The notes under the pieces are model-generated. The model saw only the letters and a program-made list of their open reading frames with translations, had not been told where the DNA came from and searched no databases. From contig NC_054390.1 in assembly GCF_001625195.1 (NCBI RefSeq), positions 2,194,027 to 2,258,026 of the forward strand: a stretch of 64,000 bases of DNA. The letters run 5' to 3'. This DNA comes from Drechmeria coniospora. Lineage: Eukaryota > Ascomycota > Sordariomycetes > Hypocreales > Ophiocordycipitaceae. The position numbers and the translations under genes were made by a program. Within the stretch, counting starts at the first letter, position 1; the number at the start of each line of letters is the position of its first letter. This document shows positions 1 through 10,509 of the stretch, in pieces.

Positions 1-1847
1 TCCTCACGGTTGGAGTAGAAACGTTGGATCTCCCGATTGATCTTGGCCCCGATGGGCCGCAGCTCACGAAGGTTTTTTTCCGGCAGCATGCGTTCATTGA
101 TGACCTTATTGAAGGCGCTGAACATCAGGCGCGCAATGGAAACCACTTCTCGCTTGCAGTTGTACAGAGCGCGATCCTCCTTCGCATCGGATGGTCGGGG
201 CGTGGCCTTGAAGTAGTGGTAGTGGACCTTCTTGTAGGGCTCCCAGAGACGCGCGAGGGCTGTCGTGATCTGGATGCCGTACTCCCGTTTGGCGGCAACC
301 TCGTCACCATTCTTAGATTTGGCGCGGAGGTGGAAGTGGCTGACAAGAGCGACGCGCAGGAAGAGGCGGAGGGCGTGTACGTCAGGCACAGGGAGGCGAT
401 TCATCATAGAGTCGAGAATAGCGGCCGAGTTTTGTATCGCGTTCGGGTTGATGTTGTCACGGACGCAAGTCTCCATGGCGATGCCATACGACTTGGCGTC
501 GACGTACTCGTCAGGCATGATGTCAAGGATCGCGGCGGCGTGCGCGCTCGCCTTGGCACACTTGAGCATCCCCAACATGCGGAGCCAATTATCCTGATCG
601 GGGACAATGCCGTAATTGCGGACCAAGAGGTTCCAATACTTGATGCCGATGGTGGTGAGCCTGGCCGAGGCCAGGGTGGTGAGAACCAGCGCGAGGGTAT
701 TTCGACCGGGGACGGCGTTCGAACCCTTGGAGCCCGGGGCAGCAATGGTGCGTGTGTCTTCCTCTTGAGCCATGTTCGAACCGAGCGTCTTGGTCAGATT
801 TGGGATGCCCATTGTCTGCTGCAACAAATCCAACACCTCGCGCTTGCCCTGGCGCGTGGAGGGCAGCAGTAGCACGCGGCCCATGGAGCAAACGAGCTCC
901 TCATCAATCGTCAGGCGGCCACGTCCCCATTTGTCGACAACTTCGGCCCACAATCCCTTGGCACGACTAACAGTCTTTTCCACATTGGCGGCCTGCTGCT
1001 CAGAAGTCAGGTCTTTTATTTCCTTCAGCATGCTGTGGCGCAGAGCGTTGAGGATGGTCGTATAAGTATAAGAGGTTGGCGCGCGCGTCGAATCGTTTAC
1101 GCTATCAGCAATTAGAAACATGGAGTCTAGGTCACCCGCCCTGGCGCAGACGTTGAGCACGGCGTTCAGGTGAATCGAGTTCGGCTGCAGGCGTTTGTCG
1201 GCCATGAGCATGTTGTAGTGCTTCACAGCTTCGGCGACGGCGGCTTTGGGATGCTGCGATCTCGCACAACCGCGGAATATAATGGTAAAGGTCTGCATGT
1301 TTGGTAGCTGGCCGCGTTTCTTCATCTGTTGGTGTGTCAGCGGCAGGCACGTTCGCGGCCAAAAGCCGAGGAGGGGGACGAGGTTTGCTGAGCTCACATC
1401 GTTGAAAAGTTTTATGCCCCCTTTCAGTTGCTGCTTGCCAAACTGGTAGCCGATCAGGTGGTTCCAAGCGACTTCTACCTGTCGATCCCTGCTGGCTTGT
1501 TGCGTTAGGAGCAAAGCCTCGTCGAAGCGGTCCTTCTGTAGGGTTTGTTCGACATGGTGGGCTATCTTCCACGGGTCGTCCATGTAGGTGAGGTGCTTGT
1601 TCACTATCCGCTGAAGCTTTGCCTTTTCTCTCCTATCCGTTGCTTTAAAGCCGGCCAGCTCAACCTGCAAGCTTTGCGGCACATCCAGTGGTTCTGCGGC
1701 CGATGAGGTCGTATGCCTTCGGCTGCCCAATGCCCAAGAGGCGGAAGCGCTGCGCACAGTCGAGCTCTCGATAGTGACCTGTCCGCGCCCGGTGGCACGG
1801 ATAGCCCAGCGCAAACACGCACAACCATTCAGAGAGCGACTTGGCAT
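1..1847 (-). CDS. Pentatricopeptide repeat (PPR) protein, mitochondrial, 3' end cut by window edge
   Basis: One open frame runs from an ATG at 1847 to the left edge (about 615 codons, no stop), so the C-terminus is missing. The first ~50 residues (MPSRSLNGCACLRWAIRATG onward) are rich in Arg, Ser and Ala with no acidic residues until a Glu near residue 25, a typical mitochondrial presequence. From about residue 180 there are degenerate PPR helices, for example PNMQTFTIIFRGCAR, PNSIHLNAVLNVCARAGD and PTSYTYTTILNALR, spaced about 35-40 residues. PPR proteins bind organellar RNA. Size, presequence and motif style suggest a Ccm1-like factor acting on mitochondrial RNA, but orthology is inference. 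No intron is needed in the visible part. Family call sure; exact role unsure. Confidence 0.8.
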   Translation of the reverse strand, partial: MPSRSLNGCACLRWAIRATGRGQVTIESSTVRSASASWALGSRRHTTSSAAEPLDVPQSLQVELAGFKATDRREKAKLQRIVNKHLTYMDDPWKIAHHVEQTLQKDRFDEALLLTQQASRDRQVEVAWNHLIGYQFGKQQLKGGIKLFNDVSSANLVPLLGFWPRTCLPLTHQQMKKRGQLPNMQTFTIIFRGCARSQHPKAAVAEAVKHYNMLMADKRLQPNSIHLNAVLNVCARAGDLDSMFLIADSVNDSTRAPTSYTYTTILNALRHSMLKEIKDLTSEQQAANVEKTVSRAKGLWAEVVDKWGRGRLTIDEELVCSMGRVLLLPSTRQGKREVLDLLQQTMGIPNLTKTLGSNMAQEEDTRTIAAPGSKGSNAVPGRNTLALVLTTLASARLTTIGIKYWNLLVRNYGIVPDQDNWLRMLGMLKCAKASAHAAAILDIMPDEYVDAKSYGIAMETCVRDNINPNAIQNSAAILDSMMNRLPVPDVHALRLFLRVALVSHFHLRAKSKNGDEVAAKREYGIQITTALARLWEPYKKVHYHYFKATPRPSDAKEDRALYNCKREVVSIARLMFSAFNKVINERMLPEKNLRELRPIGAKINREIQRFYSNRE

Positions 1848-4145
1848 GGTAGAGCGACTGCCTGATGATGTCTGTCAAGTTATGAGTTGGGTGTTCGAAT
1901 CTGGTCAGAAATCAATGCTGCCGATATCGTCTTATCGATAAGAATTGGTGATTTAAGTACTGTTAAGTACTTAGACCGCTGCAACTCCGTACATGTACTT
2001 GCGCTATTAATACTGGACCCCAAGCACCCGCCAACACCAGAGTGTTGTCATCAACTGGCAGGATGCGCACCGCAAATAATAGATGCGTTGCCGTTGCGGT
2101 AGCAGGGCGACCTTGGGGGTTGTAGAGTTAGCATTTCTTAGGGACTACGGAGAACTGTACTCTATTGTGTGGACGTACTCTATTGTGTGGACGTACTCTA
2201 TTGTGTAGACGTACTCTATTGTGTGGACGTACTCTATTGTGTGGACGTACTCAATTGTGTGGACGTGCTGTCAACATGGCACAGCCATGAATGTTTAGAA
2301 ATGTGTCGAGTTTTTCTCCTAACGCGATGTTGACAGTGTCGCCATCTTCTGCCAAAACCACGTTATCATACACAACAGCTACTCACTATTGATAAAGGTT
2401 AGATTTCTCGGGTGTATTATACTCCCGCCTTGTTCAGTCGGCAGCTTGAAAAGCTTCCAATGGGTTGAGATTTCTATGGATCCTCACATATTCCGCCAAA
2501 ACTAGACGTTCAGTTTGTAATTACAGCTTGGTCTACCGCCTGAATGAGGCAGATATTTGCCATCGTATTTCTTCTACTTTTAAATCTCTGCGTTGTGACT
2601 GGGTACCAGTTGCAAGCTGGAGAGTATTATCCGGAGTAATGAAGTTCACGATCCTCGAGCCCCAAATGACAGAGGGGTCTTTAACTAACATGCACTTATA
2701 CACCTGGTAGCAAGCAAGTACTAATACTTGGACGTACGTTGCACGGAATATGTAAGTAGAATAGTACCTTACAATTACTGTATTGTACTGCCATGTGCAC
2801 TCCGTACCTTGGTCTGTATTAGCAGGTATACAGTACTCCGTCCTGTCACTGCAATAGCTGGGAAGGTGGTGGAGTACTTATAACTTCGGAACAAAATCGT
2901 AATGGACTGTTGGTAGGACGTAAGTAGGACCACCTCTAATTACTTTGTACATGTATGCGTAAGTAGGTTCAGGCTCGGACATGCTTGTACTCTGTAGAAG
3001 CATGTACTGTACGAGTACACTTCCATACGTGTACAGTATGTGACGTAAATATATACGGACACAGTACTTAATGTGACTATTTACTTAAGCTTATACTACT
3101 TTGTACACCTGCAGGTAGTATGCATCGCCGAAAGGCAGAAATACAACACGGTAACGTACAGTACTTGCATGAAAGTTCGTGCTTATGGGCACGGCTTGAA
3201 CCCTGCCAATTGACCGCTTAACCCGAAGAGCAAAACAACCCGAAAGGTCACATTTAAGGCTCCAGCGAACAGCAGGTGCGAGCACCGAAGGTCCAGCGTG
3301 CTGCGACCAACCGGGCCCTGCGAGTCAACGGCAGGGCAACCCACACCTTGTTGTGCCTTCGTTCGCACTAGGTAGCTCTATCTCGCGTTACCTATTACGC
3401 GCGCGCAGATAAGGAGACTCATAAATTGCCGCAATAATTGTGACAGCGTGGGAGGTGTGCTACGGTGCTAGTATATCCCACCTGTCCCAGCAGGGTTGGG
3501 GGAGTATGTTGGCGAACGGAGCAACGAGGATAGCAACGATGATAGTTGCAATTGGTCCGTCATGGATTCCATGCGGCAGTGAGCGCCTTGTATATGCATA
3601 ATGGTCTTCATGTTAACCATATGGGTCAGCTTCCTTCAGGAGAGTCCGTCTGAAATCAACATCAGCGCGCTCGAGTTTTGTAATGAAGTTCATTGTACAA
3701 CCAGATAGGAACCTGCTATAAAACAGACGACTCCGTCCTCCAGAGGCAAGTGTCTCTTGAACCACGCCGAAAAACGTGGAACATTAAAAAAAAAAAGTGT
3801 TCGATGCGCCCATCTGTCGAAAAAAAAAGAGACCCGTAACGCCATTGACTAGCCTTTTCCAGTGGATTGAGTCCGCAATCTGATTTCTCACGCTGTCCAT
3901 GGCAGTATAAGACATCGCAACAAGGCGTCTCGTCCCTCGAGACGCCAACAAAGTGCAGACGCTAACAAAGTGCAACTGGGCTGCACGGCGTTCAAGTTCG
4001 CCACCCGCATGCTGCGGAACGTTGTAGGATCTTAATGTTCCGTGCTGGACCAGGCTGGCACGCGAACGTCTGCAGCTTTAGATGCCTCAAGGGTGCTGCT
4101 CCCAACGCCGACTCCCACAATTCGCTGAGCGCTCTGGTCGTTGTC
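1848..4145. other. Intergenic region, no gene recognised
   Basis: This 2.3-kb gap separates the 5' end of the PPR gene from the 3' end of the FAR1-type gene. It holds the 18-bp tandem array at 2157-2264 and a cluster of GTAC words at about 2700-3110. Only short open frames without family resemblance occur (81 codons or fewer). The first few hundred bases left of 1848 should carry the PPR promoter, but I see no distinct motif. Confidence 0.6.
2157..2264. repeat. Tandem array, six copies of an 18-bp unit
   Basis: The unit GTACTCTATTGTGTGGAC is repeated head to tail six times without gaps. Two single-base variants are visible: TAGAC in copy 3 and TCAATT in copy 6. The unit begins with GTAC, like the dispersed words elsewhere in the window. 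It lies in a gene-free region. Confidence 0.95.
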
Positions 4146-4769
4146 CTACATGACCGTGGAGGCCAGGAGGCGTGATTCCACATCATCCATGCCCATACCA
4201 TCCATTCTAGGCCCTTCTATGCCTTGAAGTCGTCCCTCTATTGCCTGGAAGCGGGGCTCGTAGCCGCTCGCTCGCGCTTCGAGGTTCTCCATTCGCTTTT
4301 CGATGTGGTCTAGCCGCTGCTCGATACGCATCAGACCCTGTGCCATGTCATGACTTAGCCGATCTAGCTTGTTGGTGAAAGAACGAATGGTGGTCGCGAG
4401 TGGTGCGTTCTCCTGCCCGGGCGTCCCTGAAGGCACTCGAGGTTCGTGGTTATGTCGCGCCTCCTGGAGGGCGAATCGCCATTGGTTCCCGAGCTGAACT
4501 TCGCACACAGCCTTTGCACGGAAGGGACAGTCGATCTTCCGTGTCGAGGGGTTACGTTTCTTTGCGGTGCTGCTGTATTTGACGCCGCCACGGTCACAGA
4601 CCAGGTCATAACGGGTTGGCTTGCCGTCACGGTAGTTGGAGGCTCGAAGCTTCACAATGCCATACCCTTGGTCCTTTGCCACACGCTGAACCGATGTCAT
4701 CAAGTCTTCGAAGGATCGAAAGATACCCTCGGGCGGTGGCAGCAGCGCAGGCGGCGGCGTATTTGGCAT
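4146..4769 (-). CDS. FAR1-type (WRKY-GCM1 zinc finger) DNA-binding domain protein with C-terminal coiled coil
   Basis: A 207-residue protein. Residues ~15-110 match the FAR1/WRKY-GCM1 fold: a GYGIVKLRASNYRDG beta segment, then C58 (YDLVC), C81 (IDCPFRA) and the H106-x-H108 pair (ARHNHEP) as zinc ligands. This domain is known from Mutator-like transposases and from plant FHY3/FAR1 regulators derived from them. No transposase catalytic domain follows; instead residues ~130-190 form a heptad-rich coiled coil (RIEQRLDHIEKRMENLEAR), suggesting a dimeric DNA-binding protein. I chose the ATG at 4769; the frame stays open to an ATG at 5000, but those extra 77 residues are proline-rich and look like translated 5' leader. 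The role is probably transcriptional or transposon-derived; target unknown. Confidence 0.75.
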   Translation of the reverse strand: MPNTPPPALLPPPEGIFRSFEDLMTSVQRVAKDQGYGIVKLRASNYRDGKPTRYDLVCDRGGVKYSSTAKKRNPSTRKIDCPFRAKAVCEVQLGNQWRFALQEARHNHEPRVPSGTPGQENAPLATTIRSFTNKLDRLSHDMAQGLMRIEQRLDHIEKRMENLEARASGYEPRFQAIEGRLQGIEGPRMDGMGMDDVESRLLASTVM

Positions 4770-6454
4770 GGCGGGTGGAAAGATATCGGGCAGGTTGTGC
4801 GGCGAAGAGGAGGCCAAGGACAGGAGGAACGCTGTTGGGAGGTGGGTGGGGGGAGGGGGTGCGGGGAATAGCGGGAGGATCTCTCCGATGAATACTGAGA
4901 AAATGGAAGTCGGGCCTGATTGATATCCTCGCCCGTTTGATGTGTGTTGGTCCGTGTCGATTGCACGATCCAGTGAGGCTGGGCTGTGAGGGTTTTCCAA
5001 TCCGCACTGTTGGCCAGTTTAAGGTTTGGCGTTGATCCGGTCCGAGCAATGCTAACCAATCATGTCTTTGCTGCGGTAGAAACCAACTAGTGGAGATTCA
5101 ACAAGCTCGCACCCTTTCAGTCTATTTCTTAGATAAGGGCCTATATAAACTATAGCAACTACTGTACTTGCAGAGAAAAAGCCCAACCTTTTTGACGGAG
5201 CACTTTACCGCGGTATATGTTGGTAAATAGCTGATAGGAGTTTCTAAGATTTCTTATTATTATCTTGAGGATTCTTTTATTGTTCATGAGGGCTGCTCCA
5301 AGGGGGAAGAGACGCATTGTACGGGGAATCTGCATATGCATTGCACATGCATGCACCCCGACCGCTAACCAGCCTGGTTGACCTGAAGTCACAGTTTATC
5401 AATGCTCCCCCCCAAAATAAACGATAGAGCTTCTGATTCATTATCCTTTTCGCCATTTCGTATCTCGCGATTGAACAATGGGCCTTGAGGCGAGATGAGA
5501 CGTGTGCCGCTGGACCAGACCAAATGGTATGACCAGGTATTCAGTGAGTGTTCTGTACTTGCAGTACTGCAAGTACTAGCATGGTGCGGATTGCACCGTG
5601 GGCCACATACTGTACAGTGTGCTTGCGCTACTCCATACATGTATTGTTACTGCAAAGTAAGTAGAAATTAAGCAGTTGTACTTCGTACGGAGTACTAAGA
5701 TAGTACTGGTAGGAGTGGGAATTGATTGATTACTGTACTTGCGGAGTACGGAGTACTTGAGTAAGTATTCCTGTACAGTACGTCAAACTCCGTACTCCGT
5801 GCTATCGCAAGTGCTGCATACTTGTACAGCTACAAGTACTTAGGTGTGCAGTGCTCCGTACTGTACTTGTACGTAGTTGTATGCATGCATGCGATGTGAT
5901 TATTTACTTACCTAGTAAATATTAATAGCTTAAGTACTGTACGGAATGCTCTGTGCAAGTAAGTGTTAACTGAGTATTACGGAGTACACCCACTTTGAGT
6001 ATTGTACGGAGTCGGTACATGCATGTACTGTACTTAAGTAGGTAAAATGTGCTTAGTTGTCCATGTAGTTGTACGGAGCACAAAGATCAGAAGGTAGGTA
6101 TACTTACATGTACTATTGTACATTACTCTGCTGTACTTACTTATACTTCGTGCGGAGTATTACTTGTACCCCATTCCTATTAAGTAATACGAGTAATACT
6201 CGAGTGCTCTAGTACGATTTTTTTGGCTAGCCCACTTTCGTGATCTCGACATCGTCCAATTAATTGATTGCCCAACAGGCTACGGAGCAAGATTGCCACT
6301 GTCGTCGCGCATGCCCTCGAAACGGCTACATCATCACGCATTCGAGATTTGGTCAACGCATAACGTCGAAATCATTGCCTGGAAGGAGAAATTACGCTTC
6401 AATCATCATCGTCAAAAGCGAACTCGCAATAGGCCCTAATCCGGCTGGCCTCTC
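4770..6454. other. Intergenic region with dense GTAC words
   Basis: The right half (about 5530-6190) is a cluster of AAGTACTTAC, CTGTACAGTAC and TACGGAGTA words in both orientations, in AT-rich surroundings. No open frame resembles a known protein. The left end should contain the promoter of the FAR1-type gene (CT-rich on its coding strand, about 4790-4900). Confidence 0.6.
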
Positions 6455-6970
6455 ATGGAGGAAAGCAAGCCCGTTGCAGTTGTTGATCCGGCCGCCGAGG
6501 GCCAAAGTTCGATGGAAGTGGCCCAGTTGGACCAGGCGATGAAGAGGCTCAATATACTGCATATAAAGGTACTCCTGATGACATTCCCTCGTGCCAAAAG
6601 GGCATCACTGCTGACTACACACTATGTGCGCAGGCACGACTTCTACGGGATACCATCCCTCGAATGATCGAGCCGTTGGTCCAGCAACAACCAACTCGTA
6701 CGCATGCGTTTTCCGTCGCTATTTCCCCAAACAAGTTCAAGTGCTGATTGCGACCCACATACAGCGGACGCAATGTATATCGCATTCGTAAAGGCCATCA
6801 GTGATGCGCAGGCGGATGTGAAAGAGTTCGCCGACCTGATGAGAAATGAGGAGAGCAAAAAGGTTTTTGCTCTCGCAGACAAAAGCCGGGAAGACAACCC
6901 GTTTGGTATCAAGCTCTGGAGGCACGCAGACCACCCGGATTGGTTCAATATGGACAATGAAGTCGTTTGA
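6455..6970 (+). CDS. Small conserved protein of unknown role, possibly a Mediator-related subunit
   Basis: Three exons: 6455-6568, 6634-6697 and 6765-6970. They join in frame to about 127 residues; both introns have GT...AG ends (GTACTC...GCGCAG and GTACGC...ATACAG). The protein is helical and hydrophilic: an N-terminal helix (QLDQAMKRLNILHIKARLL), a middle segment (TIPRMIEPLVQQ) and a C-terminal helix followed by NPFGIKLWRHADHPDWF. This arrangement reminds me of short fungal proteins annotated as Mediator complex subunits (Med29-like), but I cannot confirm that from sequence alone. The gene model is fairly safe because the reading frame across the junctions gives one coherent helical protein; the function is a weak guess. 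Confidence 0.6.
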
Positions 6971-7989
6971 CGAGATCATGACATGCCTGCGGTGCGTTGG
7001 TCATTAATGCCGCGAATACACGTGTACGTGAACATTATTTCATCACCCATCATGTCAAGGTTCAGCTCGGTAAGTTCCCTGCACCGCAGTGATTAGCTTC
7101 GCACCAAGACCGGTGGCGGAGGTTGACGTCTGTTGCTGCGGACTGTATCAGGGGCCGGAAATACTCACCGTGGTGGTCAAGATTCAAGGAAAGCACCTAG
7201 TAGAATTCCTTCCAGCCACGTCAGGGATCACTCGACATCACGCGTGTACGTGTACACCTACACCTGCCATGCGTGTATCAAAACCGCCGATCGCCCGACG
7301 ATGACAGGACAAAATCCAGTCGTGCTCTATACCCCCTCTAGGAAGCTACACATGATGCGACGTCGCTAGTCTCACAGAAATATGAATATAAGACATCAGA
7401 TGGCAGAACCCACCATCTACTCGTAGGACACCAAAACCTCCACTCTTCCTCGATACTTGCGACGAGAGGCAATGGCATTTGATGCGCTCGCTGGTGTTGG
7501 TGGGGAGCACTCCTTCGAACGGCAATGAATACCAATACAACAAGACCATACATGTATATCATGGTGCAAAAGGATGCAAGTATTACATTGTACTCGAACA
7601 AGTATTATAATTACCTATACTTACGGAGTATTACCGGTGTTGAGTACTGTACTTGTAACTTAAGTAATAAGTAAGTATTACCAGTACTGTACGGAGTACG
7701 GAGTACTGTACAGTAAGTACAGTAATTAATACTTAGTACTTAGTTGTACACCATGTGTGAGGAATATCCACTTAAAGTGTTTCTGTAAGTTCTTCGTACC
7801 AGATGTGAATTAGCCACGTGACCAATCCTCAAATGGGTCTATTGTTGCAGTGCTTCTCTTCTCTGATTCGTCCACTGATCGGGCACTGTCCGTGCTTCCA
7901 CCCACACACATTTTCCCTCCCAATTTCAAAATTTCTCGACTGTTGGTGAGATCGATCACGCATCGCACACTCCAGAACGACCAGTAACC
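6971..7989. other. Intergenic region upstream of the L34 gene
   Basis: It contains a GTAC word cluster at about 7600-7760 and the putative L34 promoter at 7800-7989. No coding frame is convincing. Confidence 0.6.
7815..7826 (+). promoter_or_regulatory. CACGTG E-box next to a CCAAT box upstream of the L34 gene
   Basis: CACGTG (7815-7820) is followed after one base by CCAAT (7822-7826), about 165 bp before the start codon of the ribosomal protein gene. Such paired sites bind bHLH factors and the HAP/CBC complex in fungi. The sites are seen; the function is inferred from position. Confidence 0.4.
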
Positions 7990-8639
7990 ATGGTGTCCCA
8001 AAGAGTTACCTACCGCCGTCGCAACCCGTGAGTGCTTGAGCTCGAAGTCAACTTGAATTTAAAGCCCCGATAATATGGACTAATTGGTTCCTTCTCTCTC
8101 CAGATACAACACTCGATCCAACCGGACCCGAGTCGTTAAGACTCCCGGTGGCGAGCTCCGTCTGTTGCACATCAAGAAGCGCGGCACAGTTCCTAAATGC
8201 GGTGACTGCGGTTCCAAGCTCTCTGGCGTAAGTGCTCCCAAAGTGAATTGAATTGGTCCAGTGGCAGATCCAGGGTATTGGAAGTGTTCTGGAAACGGAG
8301 ATGGAAGGACACACCGGGGCCAAGATGCACCGCGCCGATAGCAGTTACGCAGGTGCCGTTGCGCAGGTTGTTCCATGGACTGCTGCGCATCGCACGCTTG
8401 TAATGACAATTACTTGTTGGGATCAGAGATGTTGACGAAACACATTGCAGATTCCCGCTCTCCGTCCCCGAGAATATTCCCAGATCTCGAAGCCCCAGAA
8501 GACTGTCCAGAGAGCCTACGGCGGTTCCAGGTGCGGCGGTTGCGTTCGCGATCGCATCGTCCGCGCCTTCCTCATCGAGGAGCAGAAGATTGTCAAGAAG
8601 GTGTTGAAGGAGCAGGAGCAGAGCCAGAAGAAGAAATGA
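7990..8639 (+). CDS. RPL34: 60S ribosomal protein L34 (eL34)
   Basis: Exons 7990-8027, 8104-8227 and 8451-8639 join to 116 residues, the usual length of eL34. The protein begins [19 protein letters not shown] and contains the family zinc-finger cysteines (CGDCGSK and [14 protein letters not shown]) and a lysine-rich tail. eL34 is a structural protein of the large cytosolic subunit. The first exon is only 38 nt, a common arrangement in fungal ribosomal protein genes. Intron 2 (223 nt) is much longer than most introns here. A CACGTG-CCAAT pair lies about 165 bp upstream. The start is fixed by the conserved N-terminus. Confidence 0.97.
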
Positions 8640-9336
8640 AGTAGCTTGGGTGATCGGGTGGGGGGCTTCCGTACACAGATCACGAGGGACGTTGTGAGGG
8701 CCGATCCATTGGGTTGTTATTCCTTAGGACGGATGGGATGGGAATGAATGCACACACCTGCGGACGGGTCTAGGGGCCCATCTCCTGCTGTCTTTACGAC
8801 TACAGTACAGCTCCCTTTTGGTGGTTTGAAAATGAGAGACAACCGCATCAAGTGGCTCTGGACCCCTCCATGACCGTTGGCGACATTGCCGCGTTTTGAG
8901 TATTGCAATGAACGTCTAAACGAACCCCAGCGTGACGGCAGCTTGCGTCGATGGTGAATGGGTGGAAGGATGCGATAATTGCATAATGATCCAGACCTTT
9001 TTCTTGCTTGCCTTGATTGAGGTGCTCCAATGAGTCCAATGAGAGTGGCCAGCAATTTTTTTAATTGTTGGTGCTGTCGACGATCCGGAACCAGTGGATG
9101 GTGATGTACTAGTATTGCATTGGCAGCACTCGGTACTTTGTTGGTGAATGAATCATTGGCCCTCACGTGCCACACCGCAGCGACTCGAGAGCAGCCGCTG
9201 TATGCAAGTCGATCAATCATCAATCTTAACAAAACCCTTCGTCAGCCGTGCTGGAACCAATTTTCCATCAGAATTTGTCTACCCATCGCTGTGTATCTAC
9301 CAGCACAGGGAGTACATCATTTATGCTGCCGCGTCC
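8640..9336. other. Intergenic region between the L34 and NDUFAF3-like genes
   Basis: It contains the L34 3' region and the promoter of the downstream gene on the same strand. A reverse-strand open frame (8717-9232) has no family resemblance. Nothing else was recognised. Confidence 0.55.
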
Positions 9337-10112
9337 ATGATTACCATGCGCTCCGTAGCGGCGTACTGCAGTCATTGGCGCCTACCTCGTGGAGCGGTGC
9401 ATCGCAGTTTCATGACCATGTCGCCAAGCTCAGCGCTTTCTGTCGGCACTATGCTGTCGCCATTTGCTTCGTATAAACTCGGCTACCCCCCTTGCAACGA
9501 CCACAGGGCGATGCACACGACACAATCGGCCTGGCGACGACGCAACGATGCGCCTCAAGAACCCCCACCGACGGACTTGAACGAGTTGAACTTGCTGGGA
9601 AACACATCAGCCCCGTCGACTTCGGTGGATGTGTGCATGTACGACGGATTTGGACTCAACAGCGGCATCACAATCTCGGGCGGGAGCGGAGCGCTGCTGG
9701 TGGGTGGCGAGGCCTTTTCGTGGCGACCGTGGCAGGGGACGGGTTCCATGCAGCTAGTCAACACGAAGGGCCAGTTTGATATCCCCGCTGAGGCGTTTGG
9801 CTTGTTCGACCTGCTCTGGCCCCGACCAGGTATGTCGAACGACTGAAGATGTGACGGCTGGGCTCTCACGATGGCGCAGGCCGAGGCTAACGTGGCTTGG
9901 TAGACCTGCTCATCATGGGTGTGGGCAAGACCAATCGACCACTAAGCCCGGACACGAGACGGCGCATTACCGAGCTCGGGATGAGGGTCGAGGTGTTGGA
10001 TACAAGGAACGCTGCCGCGCAGTTCAACCTGCTGGCTACAGAGCGGGGCGTCACCGACGTTGCCGCGGCCTTGATACCCATCGGCTGGAAGGACGGTGTC
10101 GGAGTTGCGTGA
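9337..10112 (+). CDS. NADH dehydrogenase (complex I) assembly factor 3-like protein (Mth938/DUF498 domain)
   Basis: Exons 9337-9829 and 9904-10112 give 233 residues; the intron is GTATGT...TGGTAG. The N-terminal ~85 residues (MITMRSVAAYCSHWRLPRGA onward) are basic and Ser-rich, consistent with a mitochondrial presequence. The Mth938-type core follows: DVCMYDGFGLNSGITISGGS, FSWRPWQG, DLLWPRPDLLIMGVGKTNRP, and the C-terminal ARG/ERGVTDVAAALIP segment. The human homologue NDUFAF3 helps assemble the matrix arm of complex I. An upstream in-frame ATG at 9148 exists, but the sequence between does not look like protein, so 9337 was chosen. It is convergent with the alkaline phosphatase gene. Confidence 0.9.
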
Positions 10113-10509
10113 CTGGTGATAGGAACGATCATTACTGATGATACCCAATCTATGAAAGGCCGAATCTCCGGTCATGAGGCTGCATTGCATAATATTTCTG
10201 AACTGACTGCACCTCGAGATTTCAAGCTGTCTGGAGGGGGTGTGCTACGTTGTTGGTAACGCAGTGGTCTTGCCGGTTCGCCATTTGACATTTCCAGCCA
10301 TAGGCCGCGTCCGGTCTTATAAAATTCATGTCTAGCATTTTGAGCCCCCCTTGGTCCAAGCCCACATCCCTTTTGATTTGCCTGTCCGAGACTCCCATGC
10401 GTCCAGGTTGTGGGTTCGATCAATAACATGCACAAAAGGGATAGTCTAGCAATAACCCGCTGAATAATGATCAAGCGGGCGAGGAGGGTGAGAGAAACCG
10501 CGAAGTTTT
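10113..10509. other. Convergent 3' intergenic spacer
   Basis: This spacer lies between the 3' ends of the NDUFAF3-like gene (+) and the alkaline phosphatase gene (-). It must carry both polyadenylation regions. Nothing else was recognised. Confidence 0.5.

Noticed and set aside
24..872. 282-codon + strand open frame at the left edge
   Set aside because: Antisense to the PPR gene, whose reading frame carries the recognisable repeats.
8717..9232. 171-codon - frame downstream of RPL34
   Set aside because: No conserved segments and no splice partner.
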